Positions 55,531-64,000 of a DNA stretch of 64,000 nucleotides are shown one piece after another; within the stretch, counting starts at the first letter, position 1; the number at the start of each line of letters is the position of its first letter. Origin of the DNA: Cladorhizidae sp. MBARI D1340-BT2 (Eukaryota > Porifera > Demospongiae > Poecilosclerida > Cladorhizidae). Below the pieces are notes generated by a model that saw only the letters and a list, made by a program, of their open reading frames with translations, was not told the DNA's origin and made no database searches. A program made the position numbers and the translations under genes. The stretch lies in assembly GCA_028752905.1 (NCBI GenBank), contig JAQNBH010000015.1, positions 38,365,988 to 38,429,987 of the forward strand, given 5' to 3'.

Positions 55531-56151
55531 ATGGATCACCTCACTCTGACAATCTACTTGGTCCAAGCTATGATGATTCTACTCTGCCTGAGAGTATCTG
55601 CTCCTTGTCCAGTCGCAGGAAATGACAGGGGCACGACTTGCCATCAATGTAGTGTGCTACAATACATCCAAACGAATCACAACAGGAAGATGAACGTCAA
55701 TCTTACGGTGGCTCTCAACCTCATGCAGAGTGAGAACTCAGCGAGTGACTTTTCCAAAAAGACAAGTTCTGAACAAAACCAAAACTTCTTCTTTGCCAGC
55801 ATGCCTCTGCAAGGAATGATGAGAGATTGCTTAGGTACGGAACAGAGCGCCAACACAGGGACCCCGTGCATGAACTACTCAATGATGGCCGGACCACACC
55901 AGCCCAGGTGCCCATGGAATTACATGTGCGACTACTCCCCTAACAGGTTTCCCCAGTACATCTGGAGGGCTCAATGTGGTGAGGCTCCGGATCAATATCG
56001 CTCCCAAGAGGTGTCTTACGAAATTCCAATCCTCATGTACAACTCAGAAGGATCGAGCTGTCTACCGTTCATGTATCCAAGGACCGTTTACACTTGGAAG
56101 ACGGAGAAGGTCGCAGTAGCATGCACGTGTGTCCCCCTGCAACGCGATTAA
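55531..56151 (+). CDS. IL-17-like secreted cystine-knot protein 3
   Basis: A single exon of 206 residues. Signal peptide 1-25 (IYLVQAMMILLCLRVSA), then mature cysteines at 26, 37, 40, 100, 113, 127, 133, 149, 177, 198 and 200, the same pattern as gene 2. Residues 127-149 (CPWNYMCDYSPNRFPQYIW..C) and the end VYTWKTEKVAVACTCV give the IL-17 signature. The block from TACATGTGCGACTACTCC to the PILMYNS codons is nearly identical in DNA to gene 2 (4 differences over about 125 nt), whereas the first third is strongly diverged. This points to recent gene conversion or selective diversification of the N-terminal half. AATAAA occurs at about 56432. Function is inferred from family only. Confidence 0.8.
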   Translation: MDHLTLTIYLVQAMMILLCLRVSAPCPVAGNDRGTTCHQCSVLQYIQTNHNRKMNVNLTVALNLMQSENSASDFSKKTSSEQNQNFFFASMPLQGMMRDCLGTEQSANTGTPCMNYSMMAGPHQPRCPWNYMCDYSPNRFPQYIWRAQCGEAPDQYRSQEVSYEIPILMYNSEGSSCLPFMYPRTVYTWKTEKVAVACTCVPLQRD

Positions 56152-56555
56152 TTACTGTGGGTGTGATGACCAAATAAGACAAACTATACTTCAAATAAGA
56201 TAAAACCCATTACAAGATTGCATAAACGCTCATGTGCTGTTGCCCCCTAATCATAACACTTGTTGTTGCCGCCTAATCATATCACCTAATCATATCACTT
56301 GTACTTAATGAGAAATTGTAAAAATAACCAGTTACTGGGGGTGGGCTGAATATGAGCCATGTTGTGCTATGCCATGTTGTGCTATGTACATGAAACTCTA
56401 AGCCACTTGAAGCAGACTTGAAGCCCACTTAAATAAAACCCACCTGAAGCCACCATTGCTAATAAATGGGCACAGGACTTGCACTCCCCAGCCTTTTAAG
56501 GGATTTATCTAAAAGTGTTTTTCACATCTCCAACACTGCCATATATAGAGGTAGC
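56152..56555. other. 3' flank of IL-17-like gene 3
   Basis: Contains short duplications (GCCATGTTGTGCTATG twice, CCTAATCATATCAC twice) and AATAAA near 56432. No further gene. Confidence 0.45.
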
Positions 56556-57350
56556 ACATGGCAGCATTACTCACACAACCAGACCCCTTACCTAAGCATT
56601 ACTCACACACAACCAGACCCCTTACCTAAACATTACTCACACAACCTGACCCCTTACCTAAGCATTACTACAACCGGACCCCTTACCTAAGCATTACTGA
56701 CCTGACCCCTTACCTAAGCATTACTCAGCCTGACCCCTTACCTAAGCATTCACACACAACCAGACCCCTTACCTAAGCATTACCCACAACCTGACCCCTT
56801 ACCTAAGCATTACTCACACAACCTGACCCCTTACCTAAGCATTACTCACACAACCTGACCCCTTACCTAAGCATTACTCACAACTCACACACAACCAGAC
56901 CCCTTACCTAAGCATTACTCACACACAACCAGACCCCTTACCTAAACATTACTCACACAACCTGACCCCTTACCTAAGCATTACTACAACCGGACCCCTT
57001 ACCTAAGCATTACTGACCTGACCCCTTACCTAAGCATTACTCAGCCTGACCCCTTACCTAAGCATTCACACACAACCAGACCCCTTACCTAAGCATTACC
57101 CACAACCTGACCCCTTACCTAAGCATTACTCACACAACCTGACCCCTTACCTAAGCATTACTCACACAACCTGACCCCTTACCTAAGCATTACTCAGACA
57201 ACCTGACCCCTTACCTAAGCATTACTGACCCCTTACCTAAGCATTACTGACCCCTTACCTAAGCATTACTCACCCCTTACCTAAGCATTACTCACACAAC
57301 CTGACCAATTACCTAAGCACTACTCACACAACCTGACCCCTTACCTATTG
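56556..57350. repeat. 32-bp minisatellite with higher-order structure, about 25 copies
   Basis: CATTACTCACACAACCTGAC then CCCTTACCTAAG recurs. A block of about ten units is itself duplicated with a spacing of 316 bp (CCTAAACATT at 56625 and 56941, with the same order of shortened units after each). Confidence 0.92.
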
Positions 57351-57660
57351 TCGTGCTAGTTAGGGACCCACAACCCCCCCCCCCCCCCCCCCAACAAACC
57401 TCCGCCCCTTATTTCCTAGGGGGTTTAATTGAGTGGGACCGGACATACAACACAAGTCCTACTAGGTAGCTGCAATCAATATCTTCCTTCTCTTCTTTCC
57501 CCCTGGACCTCTTTCCCCCTGGACCATTCTTCCTTATTTGCTGAAACAGTGGCGTCATCAGGGTGGAGTCCGAGGGGCACAGGATCTCCCATCAGGGACC
57601 AGTCATCTGGGAATAGCAATAATTATTCTCCGACAGGATGGGTCAATTTTATGACAAGGA

Positions 57661-58005
57661 TCAAGACACTTCATTGCCAATGATCCAACCACAAACTTGC
57701 TCTAACATCATGCGTCTAATATGACTCAGAAAGCTCGCCAGAGAGGTCCTCTGGGAGCTGAGAGGGGCAAGTATCCTTTCAGACTCTAACTCCAAGCAGT
57801 CAATCGGATACCCCACCCTCGGGGCATAAGTCCTCCCATTACTCACAAAGAGGCAGTTTTGGAGGATGGGACTTTGTTTTCCCACTGAAACTAGCAGAAG
57901 CAGTTCTCGGCTACTGGATAAGACCAAATCCAAATACATAAGACATTTTTCAAGAAGTGTCTGACGAGATGCTTTCTTCTTCATTATGTCAAGACCTTTA
58001 TACAA
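57661..58005 (-). CDS. Hypothetical 114-residue open frame
   Basis: A clean frame from ATG to stop on the minus strand, with protein-like composition: MYKGLDIMKKKASRQTLLEK at the start, then GRTYAPRVGYPIDCLELESE and a helical ASFLSHIRRMMLEQV near the end. The style resembles pieces of invertebrate transposon-encoded proteins, but I cannot name a family. There is no signal peptide, and splice partners were not found. It could be a fragment of a mobile-element ORF or a terminal exon. Confidence 0.35.
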   Translation of the reverse strand: MYKGLDIMKKKASRQTLLEKCLMYLDLVLSSSRELLLLVSVGKQSPILQNCLFVSNGRTYAPRVGYPIDCLELESERILAPLSSQRTSLASFLSHIRRMMLEQVCGWIIGNEVS

Positions 58006-58129
58006 ACCCCTACTAATACTTACTAATAGCTAGCCCGTGTCTTGCACGCGTGAACCTGAATAAGTAATCATGTCGTCAATCATGTTTAGTGTGTATGTAT
58101 TCCTGTTTGAAAATGGCTGTCCATAGGAA

Positions 58130-60365
58130 TACAAATCAACTAGCATGGCAGTACAGGTACGACTACACACCAACTAGCATGGCAGTACAAGTATGATTAC
58201 ACACCAACTAGCATGGCAGTACAGGTAGGACTACACACCAACTAGCATGGCAGTACAGGTAGGACTACACACCAACTAGCATGGCAGTACAGGTAGCACT
58301 ACACACCAACTAGCATGGCAGTACAGGTAGGACTACACACCAACTAGCATGACAGTACAAGTATGATTACACACCAACTAGCATGGCAGTACAGGTATGA
58401 CTACACACCAACTAGCATGACAGTACAGGTAGGACTACACACCAACTAGCATGGCAGTACAAGTATGATTACACACCAACTAGCATGGCAGTACAGGTAG
58501 GACTACACACCAACTAGCATGGCAGTACAGGTAGGACTACACACCAACTAGCATGGCAGTACAGGTAGCACTACACACCAACTAGCATGGCAGTACAGGT
58601 AGGACTACACACCAACTAGCATGGCAGTACAGGTAGGACTACACATCAACTAGCATGACAGTACAGGTAGGACTACACACCAACTAGCATGACAGTACAG
58701 GTAGGACTACACACCAACTAGCATGACAGTACAGGTAGGACTACACACCAACTAGCATGGCAGTACAAGTATGATTACACACCAACTAGCATGGCAGTAC
58801 AGGTAGGACTACACACCAACTAGCATGAGAGTACAGGTAGGACTACACACCAACTAGCATGGCAGTACAGGTAGGACTACACACCAACTAGCATGGCAGT
58901 ACAGGTAGGATTACACACCAACTAGCATGGCAGTACAGGTAGGACTACACACCAACTAGCATGGCAGTACAAGTATGATTACACACCAACTAGCATGGCA
59001 GTACAGGTAGGACTACACACCAACTAGCATGGCAGTACAGGTAGGACTACACACCAACTAGCATGGCAGTACAGGTAGCACTACACACCAACTAGCATGG
59101 CAGTACAGGTAGGACTACACACCAACTAGCATGGCAGTACAGGTAGGACTACACATCAACTAGCATGACAGTACAGGTAGGACTACACACCAACTAGCAT
59201 GACAGTACAGGTAGGACTACACACCAACTAGCATGACAGTACAGGTAGGACTACACACCAACTAGCATGGCAGTACAAGTATGATTACACACCAACTAGC
59301 ATGGCAGTACAGGTAGGACTACACACCAACTAGCATGAGAGTACAGGTAGGACTACACACCAACTAGCATGGCAGTACAGGTAGGACTACACACCAACTA
59401 GCATGGCAGTACAGGTAGGATTACACACCAACTAGCATGGCAGTACAGGTAGGACTACACACCAACTAGCATGGCAGTACAGGTAGCACTACACACCAAC
59501 TAGCATGGCAGTACAGGTAGGACTACACACCAACTAGCATGGCAGTACAGGTAGGACTACACACCAACTAGCATGGCAGTACAGGTAGGACTACACACCA
59601 ACTAGCATGGCAGTACAGGTAGGACTACACACCAACTAGCATGGCAGTACAGGTAGGACTACACACCAACTAGCATGGCAGTACAGGTAGGACTGCACAC
59701 CAACTAGCATGGCAGTACAGGTAGGACTACACACCAACTAGCATGGCAGTACAGGCAGGATTACACACCAACTAGCATGGCAGTACAGGTAGGACTGCAC
59801 ACCTACTAGCATGGCAGTACAGGTAGCACTACACACCAACTAGCATGGCAGTACAGGTAGGACTGCACACCAACTAGCATGGCAGTACAGGTAGGACTGC
59901 ACACCAACTAGCATGGCAGTACAGGTAGGACTACACACCAACTAGCATGGCAGTACAGGTAGGACTACACACCAACTAGCATGGCAGTACAGGTAGGACT
60001 ACACACCAACTAGCATGGCAGTACAGGTAGGACTACACACCAACTAGCATGGCTGTACAGGTAGGACTACACATCAACTAGCATGGCAGTACAGGTAGGA
60101 CTACACACCAACTAGCATGACAGTACAGATAGGACTACACACCAACTAGCATGGCAGTACAGGTAGGACTACACACCAACTAGCATGACAGTACAGGCAG
60201 GACTACACACCAACTAGCATGGCTGTACAGGTAGGACTACACACCAACTAGCATGGCAGTACAGGTAGGACTGCACACCAACTAGCATGGCAGTACAGGT
60301 AGGACTGCACACCAACTAGCATGGCAGTACAGGTAGGACTGCACACCAACTAGCATGGTGTGCAG
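58130..60365. repeat. 34-bp minisatellite with 510-bp higher-order repeat, about 66 copies
   Basis: CAACTAGCATGGCAGTACAG plus GTAGGACTACACAC recurs every 34 bp. Rare variants recur 510 bp apart (TAGCATGAGA at 58821 and 59331; ACACATCAAC at 58641 and 59151), which is 15 units, so a 15-unit block was duplicated. Confidence 0.97.
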
Positions 60366-60800
60366 GTATAGTTACGGCTGCCATTATTAACCCTGTTCCA
60401 TCATATAGCAAGTAGCTACTTGAGGGGGACTTCTTCTCCAATGAAACAAGGTGACAGTGTCATGCTACGGCACTCATGGTGCCACACAGCTGCCGAATTG
60501 GAAACCAACACAAGCTGACGAAACTCTTACCAGAGCTGCACATGGCTAGACACTCGGCTGGTCCTCCATTTCAATTCACCATTTTCTGTTTCATGAAGAA
60601 ATTATAAATCAGATGATCATTATTTCCCCCCTTTACACTCGAGCATGAAGCGTGATGCTTTGCTAACCTGGTAAATTTATTTCTGTTATTTGTTTCTGTT
60701 ATCAATACCGTCTTTTCCAAACACATGCCTAATCAAAGAGTAACCACAGGAATGTCCAATTACACGACAGCCCTTCCTCTAGGAAAGCTCGACATGTCTC
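60366..60800. other. Possible LTR or 3' flank of the Gypsy element
   Basis: Unique sequence directly downstream (minus sense) of the integrase tail, where an LTR would be expected. No second copy lies in the window to prove LTR ends. Confidence 0.3.
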
Positions 60801-61089
60801 CTCACGACGACTCCTCAGGGTGTAGCAGGAGGGTGAAGGTCCATAGGGGGAGGCCTTACAGACACCCACTTCATCAGACGTCTCTGGCTCCGACCCCCAT
60901 TCCAGAAGAAGCTGGAGGGTAAGCAACGTGGACACTGACATACCCTTGACTGGTGGGCTGTTATTCTCCAGTCTTCTGGATAGTATACTTTGCAGGCAGA
61001 GGCATCAGGATCATTGCTGGTTGTGATCCAGTGTGGTCCGCCGTGATCTCGAGAGTTTCCGATCTTTCCCACTCTCGTCCTGGGGATAG

Positions 61090-62345
61090 TACAACTCTCC
61101 TCCTTGCATTCTGCTGGACAACTCTCCTTGCTTGCATTCTGCTGGACAACTCTCCTTGCCTGGACAACTCTCCTTGCTTGCATTCTGCTGGACAACTCTC
61201 CTTGCTTGCATTCTGCTGGACAACTCTCCTCCTTGCATTCTGCTGGACAACTCTCCTCCTTGCATTCTGCTGGACAACTCTCCTTCTTGCATTCTGCTGG
61301 ACAACTCTCCTCCTTGCATTCTGCTGGACAACTCTCCTTGCTTGCATTCTGCTGGACAACTCTCCTCCTTGCATTCTGCTGGACAACTCTCCTCCTTGCA
61401 TTCTGCTGGACAACTCTCCTTGCTTGCATTCTGCTGGACAACTCTCCTCCTTGCACTCTGCTGGACAACTCTCCTCCTTGCATTCTGCTGGACAACTCTC
61501 CTTGCTTGCATTCTGCTGGACAACTCTCCTCCTTGCACTCTGCTGGACAACCCTCCTCCTTGCATTCTGCTGGACAACTCTCCTCCTTGCATTCTGCTGG
61601 ACAACTCTCCTTGCTTGCATTCTGCTGGACAACTCTCCTCCTTGCATTCTGCTGGACAACTCTCCTCCTTGCATTCTGCTGGACAACTCTCCTTGCTTGC
61701 ATTCTGCTGGACAACTCTCCTCCTTGCATTCTGCTGGACAACTCTCCTTGCTTGCATTCTGCAGGACAACTCTCCTCCTTGCATTCTGCTGGACAACCCT
61801 CCTCCTTGCATTCTGCTGGACAACTCTCCTCCTTGCATTCTGCTGGACAACTCTCCTTGCTTGCATTCTGCTGGACAACTCTCCTCCTTGCATTCTGCTG
61901 GACAACTCTCCTTGCTTGCATTCTGCTGGACAACTCTTGCTTGCATTCTGCTGGACAACTCTCCTTGCTTGCATTCTGCTGGACAACTCTCCTCCTTGCA
62001 TTCTGCTGGACAACTCTCTTCCTTGCACTCTGCTGGACAACTCTCCTTGCTTGCATTCTGCTGGACAACTCTCCTTGCATTCTGCTGGACAACTCTCCTC
62101 CTTGCATTCTGCTGGACAACTCTCCTTGCTTGCATTCTGCTGGACAACTCTCCTCCTTGCATTCTGCTGGACAACTCTTGCTTGCATTCTGCTGGACAAC
62201 CCTCCTCCTTGCAATCTGCTGGACAACCCTCTTCCTTGTCCTCCGCTGGACAACTCTCCCCCTTGCACTCTGCTGGACAACTCTCCTTGCTTGCACTCTG
62301 CTGGACAACTCTCCTTGCTTGCATTCTGCTGGACAACTCTCCTTT
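61090..62345. repeat. 27/28-bp minisatellite inside the integrase remnant, about 45 copies
   Basis: TTGCATTCTGCTGGACAACT plus CTCCTCC or CTCCTTGC recurs. The 27- and 28-bp forms mix frames, and the unit has no stop codon in any frame, so all six frames stay open for over 1.2 kb (413-531 codons). The flanks are integrase-coding on both sides, so the array arose within the element. None of these open frames is a gene. Confidence 0.95.
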
Positions 62346-62734
62346 TTGCTTGTACTTGTCTTGTGATTTCTGAATACTCTTCATAGCTGCCTTTCTGGGC
62401 GTGGACAGTAAACACGAGTTCCTCCCTACAGTCGGAGACAACGGTCGGTCCAGATTTCATGCAGAGAGTTGAGATGCTTCCTGAGGTGAATGGCAACCAA
62501 CGCCCGAGAGGGCATGGCCACTGATGTCCTGCTACATTGTCCCCCGTAACTTGCACACATCTAGCAGGTGTGATAGGAGGGTCGTCCCTCCGTCAGAAAG
62601 AAAGTCCTCTGGTCCCCCAAACAAACACGTACACTACCACCTCAACAAGTTTCTGCCGATCCTTTCAGTCTTCTGGTGTGGGATCTGGAACACTAATGCC
62701 GCACGCTTGGGAAAGAAGTCTTTGAAATGCAACT

Positions 62735-62880
62735 ACATGTTTGCTGCTACATGTTGGCCACTACATGTTTGCCGCTACATGTTTGCCGCTACATGTTTGC
62801 CGCTACATGCTTGCCTCTACATGCTTGCCGCTGCATGTTTGCTGTTACATGTTGGCCACTACATGTTGGCTGCTTTGTTC
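62735..62880. repeat. Short 14-15 bp repeat inside the integrase core
   Basis: CTACATGTTTGCCG recurs about nine times. On the minus strand it starts at the AACATG codons just after IDIMHLPG, so a piece of the integrase codons was amplified. Confidence 0.85.
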
Positions 62881-63433
62881 CGTCCTGGCAGGTGCATGAT
62901 ATCAATGCCACTAGATGATCCACTGGTATAGGCCCAAGGAATGGATTATTCCTCCTTCCAGTTCCAGATACAATTGCACCTGGTGGGCACCGCTTGGAGT
63001 ACTCCAGAATGTCAGAGTACATATGCTCCCACCACCAGTGGTATCACAAGGAATTGTAGGTGAGCTGTCCTGCCCATCCAATACCACCATGGACATCTTT
63101 AAGATGTCTTCCTTGAATGAACTTGGCACAACGACATGCCCCTTGTGCTGGAACTTCGGGTCTACAAATTACAGACCTTCCTCTACCACAGAGAACTGTG
63201 ACGCCATTGCTGGGAGCTTCCAAGCTTTTTGCTGTTGGTCTGGGAGTCCTCCATTTTGCAGGAATTCCACCATGCATCCAGCTGTCCTGTTACTGCTCTA
63301 GCCTAAATGACTCGGGGGGGGGGGAGGTTCATTTGAACCAGGTACCATCTGCAGCAGTCCTGATATTGGCACATCTAGGTCCATGGTAGCGACTCTCGCT
63401 CTCCCTAATGGGGATCTCGTGTCATGTGGGTAC

Positions 63434-63712
63434 CTAGATCAGGATCACATTTTCCTTCCTAGCATGGTACACAATCTTCACCCCTTGGCCATGCACCAGA
63501 GTCCACCACCTTGCGTATTTGCCAGTAGCATTTGGAGACTCCAAGACAGGCTTGAGCATGGAGTGATCAGTGATGACAGTCACCTCTTGTCCATAGAGGT
63601 AGGACTTGAAGTGTGTGATAGTCCACACGACTGCTAGGCTTTCCAACTCCGTGATAACATCGTTTTTTACCTCTGCTGGAGAGAGAGAGTTCGGCTTGGG
63701 ATAGAAGGACAC
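63434..63712 (-). pseudogene. Ty3/Gypsy RNase H fragment
   Basis: A 92-codon open piece with the RNase H signature: TELESLAVVWTITHFKSYLY, then VTVITDHSMLKPVL (conserved TDH), a KYARWW segment and IVYHARKENV, which then runs into stops. The catalytic start of the domain and the reverse transcriptase before it are missing. In an active element this domain degrades the RNA strand during reverse transcription. Confidence 0.88.
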
Positions 63713-63717
63713 TCAGG

Positions 63718-64000
63718 ATTATCAGGATTATCATAGTAAATAATTAGCTTTAAAAAAATCCGTTCCAATAAAAGATTCAATAAAACTTCCACAGTTTCCA
63801 TATTCTCCACCAAAGAGGTCTCAATAGATTGAGAAAAATATACTTGTTCATTAAAAAAATATTTTTTTAAAGTTATTATTTATCTATTATATAGTTATAT
63901 TAATTATAAGTTATAAATATGTTTGCTAATTAGTTAGTTATTATTTTGGTATTTTAAGTTACTTCATCTCAACTTCATAATAATAATAATAATAATAATA
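63718..64000. other. AT-rich sequence at the window edge
   Basis: Very A+T-rich (TATTATTTATCTATTATATA-type) and ending in an (AAT)n run at about 63979-64000. No gene. The abrupt change at 63717 marks the truncation point of the Gypsy element. Confidence 0.6.

Larger units (their letters stand above)
60815..63130 (-). pseudogene. Ty3/Gypsy integrase remnant split by a minisatellite
   Basis: Frames must be changed several times. Readable pieces are WWWEHMYSDILEYSKRC (zinc-binding end), IDIMHLPG (core start), FKDFFPKRAALVFQIPHQKT, LSDGGTTLLSHLLDVCKL (second catalytic Asp region), RKAAMKSIQKSQDKYKQK, then the 1.25-kb array, then PQDESGKDRKLSR, HGGPHWITTSNDPD and YYPEDWRITAHQSRVCQCP (integrase C-terminal domain). 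The integrase would join retroelement cDNA to the host genome. This copy cannot. Confidence 0.82.
60800..63717 (-). mobile_element. Degenerate Ty3/Gypsy LTR retrotransposon, 5'-truncated
   Basis: Order on the minus strand: RNase H (63712-63434), linker, integrase zinc-binding region (about 63130-62950), integrase core (about 62950-62500) and integrase C-terminus (about 62470-62345, then 61085-60815). This is the pol order of Ty3/Gypsy elements. Gag, protease and reverse transcriptase are absent, and homology stops at about 63717 where AT-rich DNA begins. There are many frameshifts and stops, so it is inactive. Confidence 0.85.

Noticed and set aside
60953..62556. Proteins of 413-531 residues on both strands (SSRMQGGEL.. 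/ LHSAGQL.. readings)
   Set aside because: They are six-frame shadows of one 27/28-bp minisatellite inside a dead retrotransposon.
62789..63389. Plus-strand small frames at the right end
   Set aside because: They are antisense to the Gypsy integrase and linker, whose motifs are on the minus strand.

Overview
This is animal nuclear DNA. The genes I can identify are split by introns, several of them short (62 bp in one case), and they encode proteins of animal cells: ZNRD2, the Golgi tether subunit COG2, a QRICH2-like sperm-flagellum protein, and a small family of secreted IL-17-like cystine-knot proteins. A decayed Ty3/Gypsy retrotransposon lies at the right end. There are no bacterial operons, phage genes or CRISPR arrays. 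I favour a non-vertebrate marine animal, possibly a sponge given the tiny introns and compact genes, but the phylum cannot be settled from this window.

Layout. Positions 1-12,000 hold short tandem arrays and a minus-strand QRICH2/DUF4795-like gene (three exons recognised, 4219-11761). It shares a 180-bp divergent promoter with ZNRD2 (plus strand; exons 11942-12079, 26108-26186, 26931-27208). ZNRD2 intron 1 is 14 kb long, and about 10.25 kb of it is one 37-bp minisatellite. ZNRD2 converges on COG2 (minus strand, five 3' exons 27377-30976), with only 168 bp between the stop codons. An intronless IL-17-like gene (31292-31939, plus) follows. Two possible upstream COG2 exons (32017-32097, 34480-34554) lie beyond it, so this cytokine-like gene appears to sit inside, or to interrupt, COG2.

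Positions 32,000-60,400 are mostly minisatellites with units of 27, 31, 32, 34, 35, 40 and 43 bp. Between them are two more intact IL-17-like genes (40764-41390 and 55531-56151) and a broken copy (53281-53853). Positions 60,800-63,717 are a 5'-truncated, frameshifted Ty3/Gypsy pol (RNase H, integrase) on the minus strand. A 27/28-bp minisatellite has grown inside its integrase C-terminus. Foldback (MITE-like) elements are scattered at 24.4-25.6, 27.6-29.1, 41.9 and 55.0-55.3 kb.

The genes do not form a pathway. ZNRD2, COG2 and the QRICH2-like gene are housekeeping or ciliary neighbours. The IL-17-like genes form a local, tandemly expanded secreted family and are the most interesting biology here. 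By rough addition nearly half the window is tandem repeat, so the long reading frames inside arrays are not counted as genes.
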